A stretch of DNA of 22,906 nucleotides from Ghiorsea sp. (GTDB lineage Bacteria; Pseudomonadota; Zetaproteobacteria; Mariprofundales; Mariprofundaceae): positions 1 through 22,906 of the forward strand of contig JAJFLD010000161.1 in the NCBI GenBank assembly GCA_021772875.1. The letters are read 5' to 3'. Positions 7,792 through 14,522 of this stretch are shown piece after piece. A model generated the notes under the pieces. The model made no database searches. It was not told where the DNA came from and was given only the letters and a program-made list of their open reading frames with translations. Position 1 is the first letter of the stretch. Each line of letters begins with the position of its first letter. A program made the position numbers and the translations under genes.

Positions 7792-8553
7792 ATGACTGAA
7801 CAACCAATAACAACACAAACACATTTTGGTTTTGAAACCGTAGCTATGGATGAGAAAGCTGGAAAAGTGATGGAAGTCTTTTCTTCAGTGGCTTATAAAT
7901 ATGACATTATGAATGATGTGATGAGCGGTGGTATGCATCGTTTATGGAAACGTCAATTTGTTGCCAAAGCAGTGTTGCCAACCCATGGCCTAGCTTTAGA
8001 TGTGGCAGCAGGTTCTGGTGATATATCCATTGCGTTATTGAATAAAAAGAAACGCCAAGCTCATGTTGTGCTTACGGATTTGAATGGTCCAATGTTACAA
8101 GAAGGGGCACGTCGTGTTTTGGATGAAGGCATGCTGTCGGGTATAGCAGATTGCATTCAAGCCGATGGCACAAAACTTCCCTTTGCTGATAATAGTTTTG
8201 ATTTGATTACGATTGCATTTGGTATTCGAAATTTTGTAGATGTGCCAGCTGGTTTGGCTGAATTTTATCGTGTTTTAAAGCCAGGCGGTCAGTTTATGTG
8301 CCTAGAGTTTTCAAAACCAGTTCTGCCGTTGCTAGATGTTATATACGATGCGTATTCTTTTAATGTTATTCCTGAAATGGGCAAGATGATTACTGGGGAT
8401 AAGGACTCTTATCAATACCTTGTGGAATCGATTCGCCGCTTTCCTGACCAAGGACGTTTTACAAAATGGATTCAACAAGCAGGATTTTCTTTGGTGCGAC
8501 ATGATAATATGACAGGCGGCGTTGTTGCTATGCATAGAGGTTATAAGATATGA
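7792..8553 (+). CDS. ubiE: Ubiquinone/menaquinone biosynthesis C-methyltransferase
   Basis: UbiE is the SAM-dependent C-methyltransferase of ubiquinone (and, where present, menaquinone) synthesis. The product has about 253 residues (E. coli 251). Family signatures run in order: THFGFETVA at the N-terminus, KYDIMNDVMSGGMHRLWKR, SAM motif I LDVAAGSGDI, FGIRNFVDV, RVLKPGGQF and ESIRRFPDQ. ATG 7792 aligns with the E. coli N-terminus and is preferred to the upstream in-frame TTG 7768, although no good ribosome site is seen. The stop overlaps ubiJ as ATGA. The gene order ubiE-ubiJ-ubiB matches that of E. coli, indicating a ubiquinone-making proteobacterium. Confidence 0.96.
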   Translation: MTEQPITTQTHFGFETVAMDEKAGKVMEVFSSVAYKYDIMNDVMSGGMHRLWKRQFVAKAVLPTHGLALDVAAGSGDISIALLNKKKRQAHVVLTDLNGPMLQEGARRVLDEGMLSGIADCIQADGTKLPFADNSFDLITIAFGIRNFVDVPAGLAEFYRVLKPGGQFMCLEFSKPVLPLLDVIYDAYSFNVIPEMGKMITGDKDSYQYLVESIRRFPDQGRFTKWIQQAGFSLVRHDNMTGGVVAMHRGYKI

Positions 8554-9197
8554 GTGTCATGTTTTTACCTTTGCGTTTAATTCCTGTGCCTGTGCAATGT
8601 GTGGTGCTGGGTTCGGTGCTGCAATTATTTTTTAAAGATAATACCCAGCTTGAAGACATCTTGGATCGTTTAGAAGGGAGGGTGTTTCGCGTTTTTATCA
8701 AAGACACGGGTGCAGTGTTGTTTATAGGATTTAAACGGGGTTCAGCCTGGGTTCACCCATCATCAGAGCAACAAGCGGATGTGAAAATTGAATCAACTAC
8801 AGCTGGTTTTGCACGTTTGAGTTTTGCCAAAGAAGATCCTGATACACTTGTTTTTCAGAAGGTTTTGAAGCTTTCGGGGGATTCAGAATCCATGTTGCTT
8901 TTCCAAAAACTTTTGGAAACGCTGGATTTGGATTGGGAATTAGAACTGCGCCGCACGTTTGGTGATTTTTTTGGGCGAAAAGTTGCTAAAGCTGCTTATG
9001 CTTTGGTTGCAGCAGAAAAGAAATTGGGTGAAACGTCCTCCCAATGGGTTGATAGTGCTTTGAAAAACATGGAGACACCATCAGCCGAACGTCTACAGTT
9101 ATGGCAAGCAGGGGTGGAGTCTGTTTCACGAAAAGTGAATAAACTTCAGCGCCAGTTGAGCAAGCTTGAGCATGTGACAACAAAAGTGAAAACATGA
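8550..9197 (+). CDS. ubiJ: UbiJ-like SCP2-domain ubiquinone biosynthesis accessory protein
   Basis: UbiJ is a non-catalytic accessory factor that binds hydrophobic ubiquinone intermediates through an SCP2 fold for the soluble Ubi complex. The 215-residue product matches E. coli UbiJ (201) in length and plan: a hydrophobic N-terminal part (residues 1-60), a beta-rich middle (FRVFIKDTGAVLFIGF, ADVKIESTTAGFARL), the segment LDWELELRRTFGDF, and a predicted helical, coiled-coil-like C-terminus (VSRKVNKLQRQLSKLE). Sequence of this family diverges strongly, so identity relies also on its place between ubiE and ubiB, joined to both by ATGA overlaps. Confidence 0.88.
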   Translation: MSVMFLPLRLIPVPVQCVVLGSVLQLFFKDNTQLEDILDRLEGRVFRVFIKDTGAVLFIGFKRGSAWVHPSSEQQADVKIESTTAGFARLSFAKEDPDTLVFQKVLKLSGDSESMLLFQKLLETLDLDWELELRRTFGDFFGRKVAKAAYALVAAEKKLGETSSQWVDSALKNMETPSAERLQLWQAGVESVSRKVNKLQRQLSKLEHVTTKVKT

Positions 9198-10795
9198 GAT
9201 TTAAAGGCTTACGCCGCAATGTAAGACTACTATTTATTATCCACGTTCTTGCGACACATGGTTTGGCAGCAATGGCTGTACGTTTGCGTGTATTTAGCCC
9301 TTATATATGGCTACTTAGCCTTTTTAGCTCAGAATACAAACCCAAAGAGCTTGGGGTGCAGATTCGCCTTGCTTTAGAGCGTTTGGGGCCAAGTTTTATT
9401 AAGTTTGGACAGATGTTATCGACGCGGGTCGATTTGTTGCCGCTGGATGTGGCTTTTGAGCTTAAGAAACTTCAAGATAATGTGCCTCCTGAATCTTTTG
9501 CCACGATTGAAAAATTGCTAACAAAAGCCTACAAAAAAGATGCCCTTGGCGAAGGCGGTGTGTTTGCTAGTTTTGATGAACAACCTGTTGCCGCGGCATC
9601 GATTGCCCAAGTCCACTTTGCAACCTTACACAACGGTTGTGATGTTGCTGTGAAAGTACGTCGCCCCAATATCGATGGTATGATTGAAGCTGACTTATCT
9701 ATTTTACGCATGTTAGCATCACTTTTTGAGCGTTATTTCCCAGAATATGAACGGCTCAAAGCACCACAAGTTGTAGAAGAGTTTGCGGTGACTATTCTTG
9801 GCGAATTGAATTTACGCTCTGAAGGTGCGCATGCCAGCCGCTTTGCTGATCAACTCCAATGTTTGGAAGGTGTTGGTGTACCTGAAGTTTATTGGGATTA
9901 CACGCATCAAGGGGTGCTTGTTACTGAGCGTATTCATGGTACGCCTATTGATGAGCGCGATAAGCTTATCGCCGCAGGGCATGATCCATTTACCCTCTGT
10001 AAAAATCTGCAAAACATGTTCTTTCATATGGTTTTTGTTGATGGTTATTTCCATGCTGATTTGCATCCTGGCAATATTTTCATCTCCGATGAAGGTAAGA
10101 TTCTATTGGTAGATTTTGGTATTGTAGGGCGATTGCAGATGCAAAGCCGTGTGTACCTTGCCGATATGATGCTTGCCTTTTTAAAGCAAGATTATAAACG
10201 GGCGGCAGAAGTACACATTGAAGCTGGGTATGTGCCTTATCATACGGATGTTTCAGCTTTTGAAGATGCTTTACGTGAGATTGCAGTCCCTATCTTTAAC
10301 CGCCCACTCAAAGATATTTCATTGGCTGAGTTGCTCTTTTACCTCTTTGCCGTCACTGAACGATTCAAAATGGAAACACGCCCTGAGTTATTATTATTAC
10401 AGAAGAGTATGGTGGTGATTGAAGGTGTAACACGCGAATTATACCCTGATATTAATATTTGGGAGCTATCCAAACCATTGATTTCAAGCTGGGCAGTAGA
10501 ACATCTTGGACCCAAAGGTAAAACACAACGTTTGCTCAAAGACACCAAACATTACGTGCGCGCTTGGATGCAGCTACCTGAAGAAATCAATAATCACTTT
10601 GAACAATTGCAGCAACGTTTACCTCGTCGTGCGCAACAAGTTGGCATCACTTCATTTTTGCCCACATTACTTTTTTTAGTGGGTGGTGTTGTTTTAGGTA
10701 AGCATTGGCATGAACCGCTACAATCATCGGCTTGGTTGTTAGGGCTTGCGGCTATTGTTGTAGCGCTTTGGTTGCAATGGATAAATAAGAAATAG
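9194..10795 (+). CDS. ubiB: Ubiquinone biosynthesis atypical kinase/ATPase UbiB
   Basis: UbiB is a membrane-bound protein-kinase-like ATPase needed for ubiquinone synthesis. At 533 residues it is close to E. coli UbiB (546). Diagnostic features are the inhibitory KxGQ motif (KFGQMLSTR at 70-78), the alanine-rich loop AAASIAQVH replacing the usual glycine loop (about 133-141), the Lys in VAVKVRRP (about 154), HADLHPGNIF and the metal-binding DFG in LLVDFGIVG. The C-terminus has two hydrophobic segments (FLPTLLFLVGGVVLG and WLLGLAAIVVALWL) that anchor it in the inner membrane. Its start overlaps ubiJ by ATGA. The stop is one base from the convergent fumC stop. Confidence 0.96.
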   Translation: MRFKGLRRNVRLLFIIHVLATHGLAAMAVRLRVFSPYIWLLSLFSSEYKPKELGVQIRLALERLGPSFIKFGQMLSTRVDLLPLDVAFELKKLQDNVPPESFATIEKLLTKAYKKDALGEGGVFASFDEQPVAAASIAQVHFATLHNGCDVAVKVRRPNIDGMIEADLSILRMLASLFERYFPEYERLKAPQVVEEFAVTILGELNLRSEGAHASRFADQLQCLEGVGVPEVYWDYTHQGVLVTERIHGTPIDERDKLIAAGHDPFTLCKNLQNMFFHMVFVDGYFHADLHPGNIFISDEGKILLVDFGIVGRLQMQSRVYLADMMLAFLKQDYKRAAEVHIEAGYVPYHTDVSAFEDALREIAVPIFNRPLKDISLAELLFYLFAVTERFKMETRPELLLLQKSMVVIEGVTRELYPDINIWELSKPLISSWAVEHLGPKGKTQRLLKDTKHYVRAWMQLPEEINNHFEQLQQRLPRRAQQVGITSFLPTLLFLVGGVVLGKHWHEPLQSSAWLLGLAAIVVALWLQWINKK

Positions 10796-10796
10796 T

Positions 10797-12185
10797 TTAT
10801 GCCTTAGCCGATAACATGGTTTTGGGGTCCAATAAATCATTGAGCTGAGATTCGGGTAGGATATGTTCTTGCAAACATACATCACGCACTGTTTTACCTT
10901 CTTTCACGGCTTGTTTGGCAATTTGTGATGCTTTCTCATAACCAATAATGGGTGCAAGTGAAGTTACCATGCTCATGCTCCATTCAATTTGTTGTTCACA
11001 TTTTTCAACATTGGCTTGTAAGCCAGCAATGCATTTATCTGCAAACATGCGTACGGCATTGCTCATGATTTCTTCAGATTCAAGCAGGTTATGGGCAATG
11101 ACAGGCAACATCACATTTAAGTCCAACAAACCCGATGCACCAGCAAAGGTAATTGTTGCGTCATTTCCAATCACTTGCGCACAGGCTTGTGCCATGGATT
11201 CGGCAATCACAGGATTTACTTTTCCAGGCATGATGGACGAACCTGGTTGCACGGCAGGTACACTTATCTCGGCTAAACCACAGCGAGGCCCCATGTTGAG
11301 TATGCGAATATCATTGGCAATTTTCACTAAAGAAACGGCAACTGTTTTTAACGCACCTGATAATTCTACGGCGGCATCTTGTGCAGCTTGGGCTTCAAAA
11401 TGATTGATGCTTTCTAGGAATGTCGTGCCATAACTTTGCGATAAAGCTTGCGCCATGGCTTGGCCAAATTGGGGATGGGTGTTTAAACCTGTACCAACTG
11501 CAGTGCCACCTTGAGCCAGCTCAGTGATGCGTGGTAAACAGGCTTGAAGCCGATTTATGCCAAGCTCTATTTGCCTTGCCCAGCCTGATATTTCTTGGCC
11601 AAGCGTAATGGGGGTGGCATCCATCAAATGGGTGCGCCCAATTTTAAGGACTTCTTGGGTTTCCTCTGCTTTTTGTTGCAGAGTTGTGTGTAAGTGTTGT
11701 AGCGCTGGAATCAGCTGGTGAACCAATAGATCTGTTGCGGCAAGGTGAATAGCTGTAGGAATCACATCATTGGAGGATTGCCCCATGTTCACATGGTCAT
11801 TGGGGTGAATATCTAGATTTTTATCTATCAGCGCACAACGAAAAGCGATGACTTCATTAGCATTCATATTGGTTGAGGTGCCTGAACCTGTTTGAAAAAT
11901 ATCCAAAACAAATTGATTGTCCCAATCGCCATGGGCAACTTCAAGGCTTGCTTGTTTGATGAGCTCAGCTTTGGTGGCATCAAGTTTGCCCAGTTGAGCA
12001 TTCACCACGGCTGAACAAGCTTTGATATGCCCTAAAGCTTTGATGAAAACACGAGGGAAACGTAACGAAGAAACAGGAAAATTTTCTACAGCCCGTGCCG
12101 TAGAGGCACCATACATTGCGGATTCAGGTACTTCCATTTCACCCATGGAATCATGTTCAATGCGCGTATTGTTAGTGTTATTCAT
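10797..12185 (-). CDS. fumC: Class II fumarate hydratase
   Basis: FumC interconverts fumarate and malate in the TCA cycle as an iron-independent, soluble homotetramer. The 462-residue product matches the family (E. coli 467). Signatures include DSMGEMEVP at the N-terminus, GSGTSTNMNANEV, NMGQSSNDV, GRTHLMDATP with the active-site His, and the superfamily fingerprint GSSIMPGKVNPV. The ATG at 12185 lies 8 bases inside the end of the upstream phosphatase gene, with CGGAG about 9-13 bases before it. It is therefore the last gene of the DUF1538/P-II operon. Aspartase belongs to the same superfamily, but the N-terminal and length pattern favour fumarase. An oxidative-stress-stable fumarase suits an aerobic or microaerobic iron-rich setting (inference). 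Confidence 0.94.
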   Translation of the reverse strand: MNNTNNTRIEHDSMGEMEVPESAMYGASTARAVENFPVSSLRFPRVFIKALGHIKACSAVVNAQLGKLDATKAELIKQASLEVAHGDWDNQFVLDIFQTGSGTSTNMNANEVIAFRCALIDKNLDIHPNDHVNMGQSSNDVIPTAIHLAATDLLVHQLIPALQHLHTTLQQKAEETQEVLKIGRTHLMDATPITLGQEISGWARQIELGINRLQACLPRITELAQGGTAVGTGLNTHPQFGQAMAQALSQSYGTTFLESINHFEAQAAQDAAVELSGALKTVAVSLVKIANDIRILNMGPRCGLAEISVPAVQPGSSIMPGKVNPVIAESMAQACAQVIGNDATITFAGASGLLDLNVMLPVIAHNLLESEEIMSNAVRMFADKCIAGLQANVEKCEQQIEWSMSMVTSLAPIIGYEKASQIAKQAVKEGKTVRDVCLQEHILPESQLNDLLDPKTMLSAKA

Positions 12186-13815
12186 GGATGCTCCGTTTTA
12201 GGCATAACATGGTGATGTCATCATCACGTTTATGAAATCCTTTTTTAGTCAAATAGGTAAGCATAGACGCTGGCATCAGCGATGGGTCAAGTGTGTGGCT
12301 TTGGTCGAACCAAATTTCTACAGCTTTATCACCAAACATGGTCGATTTGGCGTTGCGTGCCTCGGTAATGCCATCGGTGCAGGCAAAGAAAGTATCACCG
12401 GGCATGAGATGTGTTGTTTCAACATGGAGTGGTAAGTTATCTAACATGCCCAGTGGCGGTGATGAGGCTTCAAGACGAGAAACATGGCCTTTATGGCGCA
12501 ATAAAGGTGGGATATGGCCAGCATTGATCCATTGTAGCTCATGGTTTGTGGGGTTGAGTTGAGCCAGAAATAATGTCACAAACCTACCACCTTGTAAGGA
12601 TTGGTGTAGGGATTGATTGATGTAAGTCGCAGCATCCAACAAACTTATATGTTTACCATTGGCAAGCGCATGCAGCATGGCTTGAAGGTTGGCCACAGTA
12701 AGGGCAGCAGGATAACCTTTGCCAGATACATCTGCGATAATGAGCCATGTCGTGCCATCTTGGCGCTGAACATAGTCATAATAATCACCGCCCACGGCAT
12801 GGCAGCTTTGTTGGAAACCAGCGATAGCATAATTGGGAACATTAGGCTCATCACGTGGCATCAAGCCCTTTTGAATATCACTGGCAATGGCAAGTGAATC
12901 TTTAAGGCTTTCGCGTTCTTTCAACCCTGTGAGGGCAGTGTTGATGCCTCGTGCAAGTTCGCCCATGTCATCATCTACCATCACTGCGATATGACCATCG
13001 AATTTGCCTTGGCGCAGGAAGTTGAGCCCAGTGCTAAGCTCGCGAGTGATACGGTGTATGGTTCGGCTGGTCACCCAAACAAGGGCTGTGCCACCAACGA
13101 TTAGATCAAAAAATAATACAGTAGCCTGCATCAAGATGAATTCTTGCTCATGCATATCGTTGGTGCCGAGCATAATCCATAAAAATATTGCCAAAACACT
13201 CACTGGCAGAAGACTGGTCACACCAAATATTAACCATGGCCGATTTGAAGTGTGCATAAACCATGGGTAGTTGCGCAAATGTTCGAGATCACCAATAAAT
13301 AACTGTTGTCTTGATAGTTTTTTTCGTGCTTTGACCATCCATGCCATGGTTAAAGCAACAGCCAGCGTAGGGATAAGAATGCCTACGCCAAAAACGATGC
13401 TTAATACCAAGGCAACCATCATGCGTGGCGTAATGCTATGGCCAACAAAACTGGATGAAATGAAAATGACGCTTAAGGTATAAATAACATAAATAAAACC
13501 TGCTAAACCAAAACTTTTAAGCGCACGCATAGGTAAGTATGCCATGGCCTTTTCAAGCGCAGATGCATCAAGTGTTTGATCGGACAAACAAGTTTGAATC
13601 GGGCGATGCGCCCAATATGCTGAAGAGGTGAAAATAAATAAAAATATAAGTGGTGAGATGTAAAGTGACCAATTGGAAACATAAACCATGAGCGGGTTAT
13701 CTGTCAGATGAATGAAGCTATGGATGAGCAGAAGCATAAAGGGCAAAACCCACAAACTTAAGATGTAGTGGGCAATGCCAATTGCTTCAACTTGTGGCGT
13801 AAGCTTAATCTTCAA
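12178..13815 (-). CDS. Membrane HAMP-domain SpoIIE/RsbU-type PP2C serine phosphatase
   Basis: A membrane signalling phosphatase of about 545 residues. Roughly six hydrophobic helices occupy the first half (for example ILSLWVLPFMLLLI, LYISPLIFLFIF, LVLSIVFGVGILIPTLAVAL). A HAMP-like linker follows (RTIHRITRELSTGLNFLRQGKFDG), then a PPM/SpoIIE catalytic domain with the metal-binding Asp motifs GGDYYDY, ADVSGKGYPAAL, FACTDGITEARN and DDDITML. Such enzymes dephosphorylate anti-sigma-factor antagonists or other Ser/Thr-phosphoproteins; no such partner is encoded here. The start is uncertain: TTG 13815 follows GGAG by 7 bases and overlaps the upstream stop by 11, while ATGs at 13839, 13863, 13881 and 13896 are in frame but give longer overlaps. 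It sits between a P-II-like gene and fumC. Confidence 0.87.
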   Translation of the reverse strand: MKIKLTPQVEAIGIAHYILSLWVLPFMLLLIHSFIHLTDNPLMVYVSNWSLYISPLIFLFIFTSSAYWAHRPIQTCLSDQTLDASALEKAMAYLPMRALKSFGLAGFIYVIYTLSVIFISSSFVGHSITPRMMVALVLSIVFGVGILIPTLAVALTMAWMVKARKKLSRQQLFIGDLEHLRNYPWFMHTSNRPWLIFGVTSLLPVSVLAIFLWIMLGTNDMHEQEFILMQATVLFFDLIVGGTALVWVTSRTIHRITRELSTGLNFLRQGKFDGHIAVMVDDDMGELARGINTALTGLKERESLKDSLAIASDIQKGLMPRDEPNVPNYAIAGFQQSCHAVGGDYYDYVQRQDGTTWLIIADVSGKGYPAALTVANLQAMLHALANGKHISLLDAATYINQSLHQSLQGGRFVTLFLAQLNPTNHELQWINAGHIPPLLRHKGHVSRLEASSPPLGMLDNLPLHVETTHLMPGDTFFACTDGITEARNAKSTMFGDKAVEIWFDQSHTLDPSLMPASMLTYLTKKGFHKRDDDITMLCLKRSIHE

Positions 13816-14146
13816 GCGGTTGCTCCAAATGCGTTGCATCAATGCTAGGGCTAGCAATAGCATTGGTAATGGAAGTGACATAAATAATGCCGCCATGGGG
13901 TCGATCTAAATCGGCGGAAAAGTAGAGGTAGGAAAATATTTCATCAGCCAGCTCAGCTTTAACCAAGACTGTCATAATGGTTTTTTCTGTTTGTTGACCA
14001 GCCCCTTCGATGACGGAGGTTGAACTGCGGCCAAACCCCCGAGCAAAATAATCAACCATAGCTTGGGTGCCGTAATCCTTTTCTAAACCAAGCAAAGCTT
14101 CTTGCATTTTGTCTTCAGATGCGATGCAGGTGATAAGTTTATGCAT
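13805..14146 (-). CDS. P-II-like small signalling protein (second copy)
   Basis: A 113-residue cytoplasmic protein with the P-II plan: beta1 HKLITCIAS, helix MQEALLGLEKDYG, a strand AMVDYFARGFGR leading into a short variable loop (SSTSVIEGAGQQTEK), beta strand TIMTVLVKAEL, helix ADEIFSYLYF, and the nucleotide-loop-like DLDRPHGGIIYVT. Canonical GlnB/GlnK has a longer T-loop with a modifiable Tyr51 in an ELYRGAEY-type motif, absent here, so regulation by uridylylation is unlikely. Start: ATG 14146, overlapping the preceding P-II-like gene by 8 bases; the frame is open further upstream without a better start. It follows a DUF1538 membrane gene, echoing transporter/P-II pairs. Ligand and target are unknown. 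Confidence 0.8.
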   Translation of the reverse strand: MHKLITCIASEDKMQEALLGLEKDYGTQAMVDYFARGFGRSSTSVIEGAGQQTEKTIMTVLVKAELADEIFSYLYFSADLDRPHGGIIYVTSITNAIASPSIDATHLEQPLED

Positions 14147-14522
14147 TTCTTTTCTTCGCATCACTCTTAGAAATAGCATCAAGAATGTGTTGGGGAATAT
14201 AGGTTGCTGCTTTTTCCACGCGGGTGAGATAAATCATGCCCATGCCGGGAGTATCCAAATGCCCTGCAACCGACATCTTTTCAAAAATCATATCGCTTAA
14301 ATCACTAGGCACGAGAATATTGATGATTTCTTTTTCAGCATTAATGGCAACGGATAATACGCCGAGCAATTCTTGCACCCCATGCCCATGCCCATAATGA
14401 ATGGTAGCACCTTGTGCGCCAGCATCTTGTGCCGCTTTGAGTACAGCCTTTGCGCGACCACGTTGAACCACGCAAGTGATAAGAAAAGTGTCGGTCAGAA
14501 CATTGATTTGTTGGATGCTCAT
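14139..14522 (-). CDS. P-II-like small signalling protein (first copy)
   Basis: A 127-residue protein with P-II features: strand FLITCVVQRG, helix RAKAVLKAAQDAGAQGAT (the position of the GlnB dimer helix), strand IHYGHGHGVQELLGVL, strand EIINILVPSDL, helix SDMIFEKMSVAG, and LDTPGMGMIYLTRVEKA corresponding to the phosphate-binding loop and last strand. The region of the T-loop is shortened to a Gly/His-rich turn (GHGHG) and lacks the uridylylated tyrosine of GlnB/GlnK. The tail is Lys/Arg-rich. ATG 14522 overlaps the DUF1538 stop as ATGA, so it is translated directly after the membrane protein. It differs clearly from the second copy, so they may form separate or mixed trimers. The effector (nucleotide, bicarbonate or other) cannot be read from sequence. 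Confidence 0.82.
   Translation of the reverse strand: MSIQQINVLTDTFLITCVVQRGRAKAVLKAAQDAGAQGATIHYGHGHGVQELLGVLSVAINAEKEIINILVPSDLSDMIFEKMSVAGHLDTPGMGMIYLTRVEKAATYIPQHILDAISKSDAKKRNA

Noticed and set aside
10948..11403. A 151-codon + strand frame opposite fumC.
   Set aside because: Antisense to conserved fumarase motifs; no ribosome site or recognisable product.
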